Assembly: GCA_010645155.1 (NCBI GenBank)
Contig: CM021312.1
Coordinates: 478,898 to 542,897 of the forward strand
Direction: 5' to 3'
DNA length: 64,000 bases
DNA from: Tigriopus japonicus
Taxonomy: Eukaryota; Arthropoda; Copepoda; Harpacticoida; Harpacticidae
The notes beneath the pieces were generated by a model. The model was not told the DNA's origin and searched no databases. It worked only from the letters and a program-made list of their open reading frames with translations. How positions within the stretch are numbered: the first letter of the stretch is position 1; every line of letters begins with the position of its first letter. This document shows, one piece after another, positions 1 through 11,895 of the stretch. A program made the translations under genes and the position numbers.

Positions 1-1965
1 GGTTTCGGTTTTGTTCATGATAATGCTGGAGCTGTCCTCGTTGGAAAACTTCTCAAGGTGTTCAAGGATTCGAGTCACCTCCTTCAGTGATGTGCTTTTT
101 TCCACGTAATCTTTCCATTCCAATAATATTTCGACAACTTTTTTCTTTTGAGCATTGAGTTCCTAGAGGGGAATAAAAAATTCAGTACCTTTTCCGATAG
201 TTCAGTAACATTATTTGGTATTTAAAGTGCTAATGTGATTTTTATCAACACTGATGGCCGATAACTGCAAGAATTGAGGGACCCAATTGAAGGTTGTGAA
301 ACCAAACCAATATTGGTCAAAGTATGCACATACTTTGGCCACTTTGGATGCGTAAATGGAAGAACGAGCACATATCAGACTTGGCGAATGACCCATTTGA
401 CCATATTTTCATAGATGATTCATCAATTAGATGTAATAATTAGTATTCCTTCGTTTTCCCCAACTTTTCCCCAAGTTTCATTTTTAAACGACTGCAAATT
501 GGGTCCTTCAATCATCGCAGTTGCTGCCTTTTGGCTAAATTTAGACTGATAAGAAATAAAAGGATTTTTAGTTGGTAAAAAACGCAAAAAAAACACTTTT
601 AGTTTGCTTTTTTCGACACAATAGCAGGTAAAAAGTTCAATATTGCTATAATACGTAGTATGAAAAAAGTTAAAATAGTTGGTGAACTTGGTGATAGTTT
701 AAGGATTATTTGTGTCTTAGCATTATTTTGCAACAGAAAAATGGCTCAACATCACGAAATAGTTAAAAAATGCTCTAAAATACGTAGAAAAAAGTTCGAA
801 ATCTCACATATTAGTTATAAATATTTTTCCCACACCCTCACTACAAGTTTGTTTGTTTATTCATCATTGTAAAAATCATACCAATCATACCCATGACAAC
901 TTTATAATTTACGTGCTAATTGAACCAAAATATTTTTTTTTGGTTTTGCCGTGGAGGACATCTGCACCAAAATTTCTGCGATTATACCCTTCCCATGCTA
1001 TACTAATAAGATGATAATCATGAAAGAAAACTTTTCGTAACAACGAAATATCGGTCAGTTGAGCTTTTTTAGATATTTAATAATGAACGAGAAAAGAAAA
1101 ACTAAATACAACCTCATTAATCAACAATTCGATAAAATCTGTTTTTGAAGCAAATTCCAATAATAAGGTAAGTAGTATCTTACCATGCCATTGTTTTTTC
1201 TCATTGGTGAATCCTTATCCGCGTGTACGTCCTCCGAGACTTCAGCTTCTGCAGATTCTTCAGACGGTGTTGTTGAACTGTGATCATCATTGGGATCAAC
1301 TCCAAAGGCCGTTAGTTGGTTTGCTTTGCTCTGATCAATCTTTTTAGTGACGCGATAGCGATGCCTTTGCAGGTTTCGCAAATCCATTTCTGTGATGAGT
1401 TTTTGATTGGTACTTTTGTCTCTGACCGAGGAACAGTACCGCTTCAAAATAGTCTTTTTTGGGATTCCGGCATCCAAAAGTTCGATTAACGTCTCTTTAC
1501 TTTTTCTTCCAAGGAGATTGTGTTGCATCTCGACTTCGTGGGAATGAGCGGCGCATCCTAGAACTCGGAACACCACGCCTTGTTTATGGCAAGTTTTTGC
1601 CGCGTTGTTTTCAGGACATTGGCAAATTTTAGCCTTGTGAATTGTCAACTTGGCTGGGCAACTAAAAGACGGGATCCTTGCGTAGTAATTGGTTTTGGCC
1701 GGGTGGGCCTCTTTTCTTGCACGAGTGTGTCGGCATTGATATCTAACATAATCCTCCCGAGACGTAGATGTGGTCAAAAGTTTGTCGAACTCTTTGGCAA
1801 AAAACCATTCTCTGGCTTCTGCCATAGTGGAAAATTCTTCGTGTACAAGTTGGTGTTCATGTGTGGAGTCAGTACATAACTTTTGATGGTTTTTGGAAGC
1901 TTTCTCGTGCCTCCGTAATCCTACGCTGGTGTAGAAAAGCTTTTTACAATCGTAGCAATGAAGAA
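1..1965 (-). CDS. C2H2-finger, MULE-transposase-related protein (partial, two exons seen)
   Basis: Two minus-strand exons are supported. The larger, 1965-1184, opens after a TTACAG acceptor and closes at ATG|GTAAGATA. It begins with a C2H2-like finger (CYDC followed by H-x6-H), then a Cys/His-rich block (CPAK, CQC, GCAAHSH) and a conserved GIPKKTIL stretch. The second exon, 162-1, follows a CTAG acceptor, is phase-compatible (phase 0 on both sides), and has only one open frame; it runs off the window. The finger plus Cys/His block resembles the N-terminal half of arthropod proteins related to Mutator-like transposases. The transposase core itself would lie beyond position 1 and is not visible. 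Upstream exons to the right of 1965 were not identified. It could be a domesticated host gene or a transposon copy. Joining the two exons is inference. Confidence 0.55.
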
Positions 1966-2196
1966 CTGTAACAGAAAGGTACTTTTAATTAATAGAGCCA
2001 TTTTCTGAACACCTTATTATCCAAATTAACAGAAAAAATTCTTATCAAGTGTGAAATTTGTTCAAGACGGCCGGATCATGAAATTGATGACGAAAAACTT
2101 GGGTCCGTTATTTAAGAAAAATGCATATGATCCTAAAGTTAAGTATTTCCTTTTTTGACCTATTGAAAATTTGAAAGTTCACTCACGCTTTTAGAC
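1966..2196. other. Non-coding sequence upstream of the finger exon
   Basis: Intronic or intergenic AT-rich sequence between the finger exon acceptor and the MITE that follows. The last 8 bases (2189-2196) are the left target-site copy of the MITE. No exon could be supported. Confidence 0.5.
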
Positions 2197-2446
2197 CAGG
2201 GGTAGGCAACCGGCGGGCCGAGGCCCACATGTGGACCCAAAGGTGGTCTTCGGTGGGCCCCAAGAGCTATGGGGAAAGTCCAAAATAGTGGGTCCGCAAG
2301 ACATCCATAGTACTGAAATCGTGGGCCCTAAGCTCTTTGATCGTTAATTTGTGGGCCCATCAACCTACTAACGTCTCTTTTGTGAGCCCTTGACAGCATG
2401 TCAGCAAATTTGTGGGCCTTGACCCAAAAGTAGTTGCCGACCCCTG
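2197..2446. mobile_element. hAT-type MITE, 250 bp, perfect 8-bp TSD
   Basis: The ends are inverted repeats, CAGGGGTAGGCAAC on the left and GTTGCCGACCCCTG on the right (one mismatch). They are bordered by identical 8-bp direct repeats TTTTAGAC at 2189-2196 and 2447-2454. The CAGGGGT..CAAC terminus and the 8-bp duplication are hallmarks of hAT elements. The interior is made of repeated 'gtgggcc' units and has no ORF, so the element is non-autonomous. Confidence 0.9.
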
Positions 2447-3144
2447 TTTTAGACCATTTAGACCATGCTAGTTTTGTTGCACTCAATACTTACGATTTTG
2501 GGAATGGTTTGTTGCATTAACATCAAGCGACATGGCCTCTTACTACCAACATGGAAATCGTTAAACACAAGTTTTAATCCGAGTTTGTCCTCCAGTTAAA
2601 GGCTGGAAATCTTTTCAGCCTTAACTTCCACTTATCTGCTTGTTTTTACTCTTATAAATTAATTTTGTTCTTGATCCATCCAAAATTCAAATATGAACGG
2701 TTCTAGCAGAAACAGAGTACAGGTCAGCTTGCTCTGACCAGAAATCTCTCACCACTCGACGCCAACTTCAGCTGATGCGTAGCCCAAAACGACCCTAAAA
2801 AACGGTGCGGCTCTGCAGTGAATTTGAACGAAAAGACGAACCTAAAGGTGTTTGACACAAAACACTAATTAAGAACAAAGTTACAGCATCAGACAGCACT
2901 CCTTTTCCCGTCATTCAAAGTAATAAACATACCTTCTGTTTTCAGGAGTTAGTCAAAACTGAGTTGTTTCAAAACACCACCTGGCACAAAATTGCAAATG
3001 GATCTCAAGCAAATGGATGCATAACTTTAATACAATAATAGTAACTTCAGACAACAGGTCTCACTATACTCAGATAAGGTTTCATGAAGATTGGATGTCT
3101 GTTTTGAGAAATGTGGTTCTAAACAATAAAGCTCACAGCTACTG
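2447..3144. other. Unassigned AT-rich sequence
   Basis: Begins with the right target copy of the MITE (2447-2454). No convincing ORF, splice-bounded exon or RNA gene was seen. Confidence 0.4.
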
Positions 3145-3656
3145 ATGCAAATAATTTGGCCATTTATTTTATGTTTGTAAATTTGATTGATTTTTTTAAA
3201 TATTTATTTGTTTGGGGTAAATTTGTATAATTTCCAAATAAAAAGCAGTGTTACCATCATGATTTGTAATAATTTGCAAAAGCAAGTGTCTGATGATCAT
3301 TTTTAACACAATAATTATGCTGTTGAAAGGATTAATTAGTCTAAGAAGTATTTTCCATACAATGGTAACACTTAGTTTTGATCTTGAAAGTTTTTGAGAC
3401 CGTAGGACCGTAGGACCGACTCCCTTTTGGCAGCCCTGGTAAACCAAAACAATCATCATCAGCTGACTACTTTTTCCAATTTGTTTGTTTTTTGTTTGTA
3501 ATTTGCATTTGCTTGGTATGCTGTTGTTTGTTTGTCTTTGTTTGTTCTTTGTTCCATTTGTTTGTTTCCCATCAGGAATACTAATTCACCCCAAACAAAC
3601 AAATATTTAAAAAACCAAACAAATATACAAACAAACAAAAAATTGGCCAATTTGCT
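3145..3656. mobile_element. TIR-bounded repeat, family R4, copy 1
   Basis: Long imperfect inverted repeats of about 70-80 bp bound this segment. The left end reads caaataatttggccattt and continues to tttgtttggggtaaat near 3225. The right end is its complement, from ttcaccccaaacaaac near 3588 to ttggccaatttg near 3653. The interior is rich in TTTGTTTG. A second copy lies at 9390-9850. No transposase ORF is present. The superfamily was not determined because no clear target duplication was recognised. Confidence 0.65.
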
Positions 3657-4893
3657 TGCTAAGTAGTTTTAACTGTAAAACGTCTCATTTGCATGTTTTT
3701 ATCTTGGTTGCATTTTTCACATTTTGTCTTAATTTTGATATTAATGACAAAAATGATCATCAGGTCCCATGAAGTTTAATTAGACAAAATTGGGACCTTC
3801 AATCAGGTTTCTTTACTGGTATTAAAAATAACTTTTTTCAACACTAATTTGCTTGTTATCACGGTTTTAAGGCGCAATGACCTTTAATCATAGAAATTTA
3901 TTCTTTTTGACATTAAGTGGGGCTCAGAAAAGCTGCTATTTTTAGGCCTAGAATGGCAGGTTTTTGCCTAAAACATGCAGTATTTTTTTGTTTAGATTTG
4001 CCATCAGTTCCGCAAAAGTTGCTGAAAAGTTGCTATTTTCTGGCCTAAAACTGACACATATTGACATGAAAATGTGAAATTTTCCCAAATATGTGTCTCT
4101 TTTTGGGCCAAATTTAAGTAATCTTAAGTTTCTCATTTCTTTGATTTTTGGCTTTGAAAAGAACACAAGCCTACTTGGGACAAATTATTCAAAAATTAAA
4201 AGAACTATTGTTTCTTTAAAACAGTCTTGTAAATGTATGTGCATAATATACATTTTAAACCATTTTCTCCAAGGTTTAATTGCTTAAAACAAAAAATTCC
4301 AAAAGTTGCTGTGTGTTGAGAACAATTGGTAAATTTTGACTAAAATGGACAAAATTTGCAGTGTTTGGTTTAAGTTACAATTTGGGACTTTGTCTGAGCC
4401 CTAGTAATCATTATCTTTTGTAAGAAACAGTAAAACAAAAAATTGGGAGAAGTAATCAAGTTGAGCTTCTAAGTAACATTCATATGACGTTTATGAGTCG
4501 ACTCCTCTAAGGTTGGTTCCTACTCCAGATCGGTTCCATGGTTTTTGGATCATCCGTGTTTTTCCCAATTTTGCTAAAATTAAGGAATCAATGTGCGTGG
4601 AAAGTCCGGGGAAAAATTTCTTTTTTGGCGAAATTCGGCAAAGCTGCTTTTGTGATTTTTTTGAATATGTTTCTACAAGTTTGAAAGTGAATTGCGATGC
4701 TAAATCCTGAAAGAACTGTTTAGGCCTTTGTGTTAACAAAAAAAACCTTTTTTGCTCAAAAGAATTCTTTGTTTTTCTAATGGTATGAACCTTTCTCTTG
4801 ATTTCCGCGGTTTTTGAAAAGGAAATCATCATCTGATTTGAGCCCTTTCGATCAAGAGTCCTTCGCGCACGGTTGTGCATTGACGGAAGATCC
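3657..4893. other. Unassigned intergenic sequence upstream of slx1
   Basis: AT-rich sequence with only short random ORFs on both strands. No exon, RNA gene or repeat could be supported. The promoter of the downstream nuclease gene presumably lies in the right part, but no motif was recognised. Confidence 0.4.
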
Positions 4894-6054
4894 ATGTCAC
4901 AATCCAGCCGTGATCCTACCATTCATGAAGCTGGGGATTTTTTTGGTGTCTATCTGCTCCAAACGCAGAATCCAAAATTTCGAGGTATGGTTGAGATCAT
5001 GTATGATTTTTCCACCATTGTGGATAAAGTCTCTGTGATTGCAAATGGTTTGAATTTTCGTCTTGGTAATAAATGAAGGTTGCTCGGGAATAACAGAAAA
5101 GTGAGTCCAACATATTTGGAACACACCAAAAAAATATAAATCTACTCTTCATAGCCGTCAGAAAGAGATTCGCTTCTTTTTATGGGGTTTTCTAGAGCGA
5201 GTGTCTTCTTACTGGGGAAAAGCTTATGAAAAATTATCATCTAAGATTTCCTTCAGGCACTTCTTTCATACAATGTTCATTGGTTCCATTCAGGTCGAGT
5301 ATATGTGGGCTTTACGGTGGATCCCGAACGACGTCTCAAGCAACATAATGGTGGACGGGACAAGGGTGGGGCGGTCCGGACCAGTCAACGTGGACCCTGG
5401 GCCATGTTACTAATAGTGCACGGCTTTCCAAATATGATATCGGCTTTGCGCTTTGAATGGGCTTGGCAACACCCCAAACGATCCCGACGTTTACATCAAG
5501 TTGTGGCGCCCAAAAAAGCCCGAGAAAAAACCTTACCTTATCATTTGCGGCTCTTACGAGCCATGCTCCATACCGGACCCTGGAATCGTCTGGCTCTGAC
5601 TCTTCAATGGATTCGTCCAGATTTAGTGGGAAAAGATGCGCCTGATTGTAAGATTTCGCCACCCGGTCATATGCCAGTTGTAACCGGGCCTCTGAAGGTG
5701 GCCAAGACGAAAAATGAAGAAGAAGCTAAATGTGGTGAAGGCTTGATTTGTGCGCTTTGCATTGAACCCGTGCCCGTGGAAGACCAAGTTCAATGCCCAT
5801 CGAACAAATGTGGCTGCATTAGCCATCTTTTTTGTCTGGCCGAGCATTTCCGGAAACGTGAACCGGGATTCCTTTTGCCCGTTAAAAGTTTTTGTCCCGT
5901 TTGTGAAGATCCGTTGGTATGGGCGGATGCAGTCAAAAGCTTAAAGAAAGCCCGTGCGAAAAGGAAAAAGACTAATCTGGATGTTCCTGAGACGCTAGAA
6001 GCTGAAGAACCCAATGGAGATTGTCATAGTAGTGATGATGACGATGATTCTTGA
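4894..6054 (+). CDS. slx1: Structure-specific endonuclease subunit SLX1
   Basis: Two exons, 4894-4984 and 5294-6054, joined across a 309-bp intron (CGAG|GTATGG ... TTCAG|GTCGAG), giving about 283 residues. SLX1 is the catalytic GIY-YIG subunit of the SLX1-SLX4 nuclease that cuts Holliday junctions and flaps during DNA repair in the nucleus. The GIY-YIG fold is visible as GVYLL (Tyr20), RVYVGF, ERRLKQHNGG and the catalytic Glu85 in RFEWAWQHP. A C-terminal Cys/His-rich RING-like finger (CALC ... CGCISHLFC ... CPVC) follows, then a basic patch and an acidic Ser/Asp tail. The ATG at 4894 was chosen because it is the first ATG in frame with the exon and sits just before the GIY fold, as in the family. 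The length matches the family. The next gene starts only 129 bp after the stop. Confidence 0.95.
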
Positions 6055-6128
6055 GGTCAAATTGACATCTGTGATAAATCTGAAGTTACTTTTGATATCC
6101 ACATAAACTTCCTTCGATTTTTAATGCA

Positions 6129-6171
6129 ATTAAAATTTACAGGCCTTGAATGATTAATATATCTCTTTTAG
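6129..6171 (+). promoter_or_regulatory. Poly(A) hexamer and splice-acceptor-like site between slx1 and tyms
   Basis: ATTAAA at 6129-6134 lies 55 bp (50 bp gap) before the tyms ATG. A pyrimidine-rich acceptor, ctcttttag, ends at 6171, 12 bp before the ATG. It could be a cis-splice acceptor for a 5'UTR intron or a spliced-leader acceptor in an operon. Confidence 0.45.
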
Positions 6172-7083
<912 letters not shown>

Positions 7084-7623
7084 AAATAATTGGAATCGCC
7101 GACAGTAATATTGCTTCGGTTTGGACATGACAGAATACGTCGTATTGCCGCATTTTTAAATACAATTTGCAAAAACCTCAAAGGAATCTTTAGATGGGAA
7201 CAGAATAGTACACGCAGGTCGCATGAAATCAAATTTGTCGCAAAATACCCCGATTTAATTCAAATTCCCAAACCATTACGTTGCGACGTATTTCAATTTA
7301 AGTTTTCTCAAGTAATGACCACCGAATGTTCATGGATCACGTGGATTATTTTGCTCCAAAACAATTTACTAGTAAGATAAGATAAATACTATTTGAATTA
7401 AATTATGAAACTTGTACAAAAAGGATTGTTATATCTGCGCAAAACAAAAGTGATTAAATCAAATGATTTGACTAAAACAATTTAGAAAAACCAAGTTTAG
7501 TTTCGCTTTTGTCATTGAATATTAACCAAGTGTTAACGCAAAAATGAAACAGAACCCATTTGACACATTCATCCCCACATCTCCGCTGAAATAAAACTAC
7601 ACTATGAAATCTAACGCCCCAAT
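7084..7623. other. Downstream region of tyms, unassigned
   Basis: AT-rich sequence holding the presumed tyms 3'UTR. No clear poly(A) signal was assigned and no gene was seen. The last 8 bases are the left target-site copy of the following element. Confidence 0.4.
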
Positions 7624-7952
7624 TAGTGATGGACCGAAAGGGCTCATAACCGAAACCGAAAGTTTCGGCCGAAAGAGGGCTTAACCGAAACCGAAAGCAC
7701 CTGATTACAAAATTGTTCAAATGCAAAATCTGCCTTAAAAATTAGAATGCTCATGTGTTCGATGTTGGGTAGTCGCAAATTTTGAAAAATCGGAAAACTT
7801 AAATTTCAGAGGTTTTTGGACCAATTTTTATTTTGTTGTCAAACTCCATTTTACATAGTGCTTGTCTGCTTTCGGTTTCGGTAGGCATAACCGAAACCGA
7901 AACCGAAATTTCGGTCGTAATTTTGGCCGAAAGCGCTTTCGGTCCATCACTA
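7624..7952. mobile_element. hAT-type MITE with CCGAAA-rich subterminal repeats
   Basis: Inverted ends TAGTGATGGACCGAAAG and CTTTCGGTCCATCACTA match perfectly. They are flanked by identical 8-bp repeats GCCCCAAT at 7616-7623 and 7953-7960. Inside each end, the words ACCGAAACCGAAA and TTTCGG are repeated many times, like the subterminal transposase-binding repeats of hAT elements. There is no ORF, and the element is 329 bp long. Confidence 0.9.
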
Positions 7953-7980
7953 GCCCCAATCATTGAAATTTCAATGATTT

Positions 7981-8371
7981 TTTTAAGTTCGGCCAATCAA
8001 GACATGCTATGACATAAGCCGGCCTTCATTCAAACTAAAAAGCCATAAAAAAAATCATGATATTGTACAATAACGCATATATAGGGATGAAAGATATACA
8101 TCCATACATTTTTTGTGATGTACAAAAAAATGCTTNNNNNNNNNNNNNNNNNNNNNNNNNNNNNNNNNNNNNNNNNNNNNNNNNNNNNNNNNNNNNNNNN
8201 NNNNNNNNNNNNNNNNTTTTAAGTTCGGCCAATCAAGACATGCTATGACATAAGCCGGCCTTCATTCAAACTAAAAAGCCATAAAAAAATCATGATATTG
8301 TACAATAACGCATATATAGGGATGAAAGATATACATCCATACATTTTTTGTGATGTACAAAAAAATGCTTT
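7981..8371. repeat. Direct duplication flanking an N gap
   Basis: Bases 7981-8135 are repeated almost exactly at 8217-8371, differing by one base in an A run, with an 81-base N gap between them. This is typical of a scaffolding or haplotype artefact, although a real tandem duplication cannot be excluded. Confidence 0.8.
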
Positions 8372-9024
8372 TCAAGTTTCTTGGCAATAGCTCAAATACA
8401 TGAACATTCTATGGCATAATTTGTTGCTTCTTGAAACATGAATTTAGATAGTTTATTATCTACTAAATATTTATTGACAAAATTTGCAATCATGAAAAAT
8501 AATAAATAACGCACCTCCTGTTTGGTCCTTTGAGAATACTAAACCAAAAAGCTGTTAAAAATAGATTCGCTGTGTAGAATTCTAAAACATTTTAGAGCTA
8601 CACTGAATGAAAATAACTCGCCCAGCTCGAAAAACACCGTGCTGACATAACGGCAAGGTATTCCATGTCATAATTAAAAACAATATAAATTTTGTAGTTT
8701 GTAGCATAGATACTTTTTATTTTGAATCGCAGTTCAGGTGGCTCCCCCTGAGAAACACATTTTGCTCACTCTTGAGGGAGAGCTGCTCCCCCTATAATCG
8801 CAGCAGAACCTTGAACTATTTTAGAGGGATTGAAATATTGAGGGATGGTCTGGATCTTAGCACGTAAAGCGAGCTGAATTTCACTGAAGTCATTCCTCAA
8901 TGGCAAAGGTGAAAGAGGTGAAAGTCTGTTTGGAGTGACGGATATTGACCTAATTTCTAGAGAGCAAGTGGAGTTTAAAAAGTATATAATGAACTCTTGA
9001 ATAAGAAAACAAATGGGTTTCAAA
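8372..9024. other. Unassigned sequence with a dispersed repeat
   Basis: No gene seen. The stretch near 8515-8600 (tgtttggtcctttgagaata and following bases) recurs in diverged form near 49720-49810, so it is a dispersed repeat of unknown class. Confidence 0.35.
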
Positions 9025-9395
9025 ATAATAGAGGCTGTGAAGAATTGTTTGTTGTCCCCCTCTATTTCCGCCCCATCGGCCTGCCGCGTAGACATCGCTA
9101 GAGGCCAGCCAGCATTGTCCATGCACTCGGGAAGAGACAAAACTCAACATAATTTTAACTATTTTGCAATATGTGTGATATTGTACTGATTAATAAGTAT
9201 CAAAATTATTTACCGATATCAAAAAGGACATTGGTTGGTGACAGAGTTGGCAAATTTACTTGAAATATTAGGTAATTGGTCTCTTTCTATGTGTCTGGAC
9301 AGTGCTGGCTGGCCTACAGCGATGTCTACGCGGCAGGTCATGGCAGCATCCATAGCGAAAGACAAGAATCAATTCTTCACAACCTCTATAGGTTT
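9025..9395. repeat. Inverted pair of exon-like segments
   Basis: The plus strand at about 9285-9390 and the minus strand at about 9140-9025 carry related sequence around the phrase GWPxAMSTRQ (for example MDNAGWPLAMSTRQ versus CLDSAGWPTAMSTRQ), followed by KQFFTAS or NQFFTTS. Similarity is comparable in more than one frame, so coding status is uncertain. The pair may be the arms of a transposon or an inverted duplicated exon. Confidence 0.5.
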
Positions 9396-9850
9396 GTATA
9401 TTTATTTGGGTTTTCAGAATATTTGTTTGTTTGGGGTAAATTTGTACCATTCCCAAACAATAACAGTGTTGCTGTCAAGATCTGTCCTGGTTTGTAAAAG
9501 CGAGTGTCTAATGATTATTTTCGCCACAATAATTATTGCTATTGAAATGATTTATTGGTCCAAGAGATATATTCCATGCAAATGGAACACTGACACTGAC
9601 ACAAAACACTGACTTTTGACTTTCGAAATTTTTTCAAGACTTAGATTTTCTTTTGACATTTTTAAAATCGAAAATCGTAAGGGATGTCATTTTTGGCTGC
9701 CCTGTTTTTCGGGGAGACCAAACCAAACAAAAGCTGTTGTCTTCTGCTTCCAATTTTTTGGTTCTTTGTTTGTGATTTCTATTTGTTTGGTATGCGGTCG
9801 TTTGTTTGTCTTTGTTTGTTCTTGGTTATATTTGTTTGTTTCCCATTAGT
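9390..9850. repeat. R4 repeat, copy 2
   Basis: Related along its length to 3167-3590: the shared words include tttgtttggggtaaattt, cacaataattat, and the Tttgtttgtc run ending in tttgtttgtttcccat. The right terminal inverted repeat present in copy 1 is missing, so this copy is 3'-truncated or rearranged. Confidence 0.65.
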
Positions 9851-10061
9851 AGAAATGATATCTTGGTAAAATAAAAGGATATCATGTTCTTTCTATAAGA
9901 GCCAAGCTGACATTCTGGGATTGAAAGACGTCAAAAAAATTCTATTTTTATAACGCTTCTGGGACAGTGGATGTCTTCTGGTTCGGTTTTGGACTCGGAG
10001 GTTCGAGGTGGTTCGGTTCGGTTTTAACTCGGTTCGGTCAACTTGAAACTCGAAAACTTGG

Positions 10062-10263
10062 CCCGCCAGATTTTGGTGTTTCTGGCGGTTTGAGGCCTCG
10101 TCTGGCGGCGAGATTTTTTATTTGGCGGGACGGAAAAATCTGGCGGTATTCTGGCTGTTTACGTTACAGTCTGGCGTTGGGAAATTTCTGTTTGGCGGGG
10201 AAGAATATTTTGACAAGTTTCTGGCGGTATTTAACTGAAAATCGTGAAATTTGGCGTATTTTC
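10062..10263. repeat. TGGCG-rich repeat (family R2)
   Basis: The word TGGCG occurs about nine times in 200 bp (tctggcgg, tttggcgg and similar) with irregular spacing. The last 50 bp match the complement of 39612-39660. The hAT insertion that follows interrupts this repeat. Confidence 0.7.
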
Positions 10264-10982
10264 TAGTGATGTGACTTGGGCAAGTAATGGGTCATCACAG
10301 ACACCCCAAGCACAAGTTGTTGACAAGCATTACTTGGGCAATACACCAATACACTTGGCAAACTCAAGGAACATTGGAAGATGCAGTTGCCGGCAGTTGC
10401 TCTTAGAAGAGTTAAGATTCTTGCAGTGTGACTTAGAAGAAAAAAATGTCAAGTTGCATTTTCAATGATCTTTTGACCTTAATAATTTAGCAATAAACAG
10501 TGGAAGTGAAACAAAAAATATTTTGATTTGGATAGCATTTGCAAAACCATGTTTTTTCTTTAGTTTCCGTTCTAAGCCACACATGAATACACTTTTCGGG
10601 CCAATCAAGAATGAGATTTAACAGTCACACTTGGGAACAAGCTCGGTCACTCAGAATTGCTAGAAAAAAATATAAGATGCCAACTCTTTTTTTTTTTGTG
10701 AAATATTCTCAAAAGCTTTTGCATTTCTCGATACAAAAGCTTTGAATTGTGTATTTTCATCTAAAAATCCATCCTAACAAGGGCATGGGCCCTTTTTCGC
10801 TGAAACTTTCTGGTCAATTGAAATTCTGATGCCGAAGGTTTAGTCTTCATTCCTAGCAAATTTGGCAAACCTGTAAGGTGGGAAAAATACTTGTACAGGC
10901 ACCCAAGTAGACCCAAGTTTCGGCAAGTCCAAGGTACTGTACCGGACCGCTTGCCCAAGCTCCTGTTTGCCTCCCATCACTA
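10264..10982. mobile_element. hAT-type element copy A, 719 bp
   Basis: Starts with TAGTGATGTGACTTGGG and ends with CCTCCCATCACTA, sharing TAGTGATG with the 7624 element. Identical 8-bp repeats GTATTTTC lie at 10256-10263 and 10983-10990. A closely related copy of almost the same length is at 33738-34460. No transposase ORF exists, so it is non-autonomous. Confidence 0.92.
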
Positions 10983-11895
10983 GTATTTTCTTTGATTTGT
11001 AGGAATAGTAGAAACACAGTAGCGTCACACTGTTATAGCAGAATTCAGCATAACAGAGCTAGAGCTCAAAGTTACAGCATTAGTTACAAAAAATAACGTT
11101 ACCATTTTTGGCCCATCTCTTTCATTTTTCTCTTTTTTATGTTAACTTTCCTGCAATTTCAGATGAACAACCAAAAGTAGCGCTTATGATAATCATCACT
11201 TATACATCCTGATATTAAAATCTTTTAATTAATATAAGAGAGTGCTGGGCTGCTGAAACTAGTTTTGGTAAGCTTGAAGATTTTAGCAAATAGAAGATGC
11301 TTTTCAAGCTGAAAACGGGGCAAGCAAAATGCGCTAGATTGGAAAAAAAATGTGCTGGCATTGTAAAGATAGTGTGTTGGGATGAAAAAATAAATGCTTG
11401 AATGGTAAACAAAGTGTATTGGAATGGCAAATCAATTTATTGTAGTGACAAACTCAAATGTCAAAGAAACTGAAGAGTTTTTAAGCAAAAACAAAAAAAT
11501 ATTAAAAAATACAATTTTGCGTTTCTGTTGGCTAAAACATGGCTAATGAAGTGCAAGAAATGCCAAAAAATCAAACTTTGTAAATATATGGGTAAAAGGC
11601 CAAACAAATAATACACAAAATTTCCAAATATTTCAACTACTTACAAAAGCACATTTTTAGAGTACGAAACCTTTCGAAAGTTTCACACTCATGATTATTA
11701 GCTTGAATATGATGGTGGTTTGCTTTATTTTTTGCCTTATTTGGTCTTACTGATAAACTCAAATTCAAAGTCTCTTTCCATCTAAATGAGAGCAAATGTG
11801 TGCGAAAAATGTGTCTTATTCAACTGTATCAACCCAAAGGATGCTTGATAAGTTTAACTCAGCTATCTTTATTTATGAAGGGTTATATGTCTGAT
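10983..11895 (+). repeat. Composite repeat R1, copy A
   Basis: The sequence from gtattttctttgat through cagtagcgtcacactgtt to aactcagctatctttattta is repeated in reverse at 34508-35390, with part of the end also at 28223-28264. It is a moderately diverged transposon body with no substantial ORF. After removing later insertions, R2, R1, the second TGGCG block and the ORF-bearing block R3 form one continuous composite element. Confidence 0.7.

Noticed and set aside
4491..4922. 143-codon minus-strand ORF
   Set aside because: It overlaps the first exon of slx1 on the other strand, has no protein-like conservation and no splice or start context.
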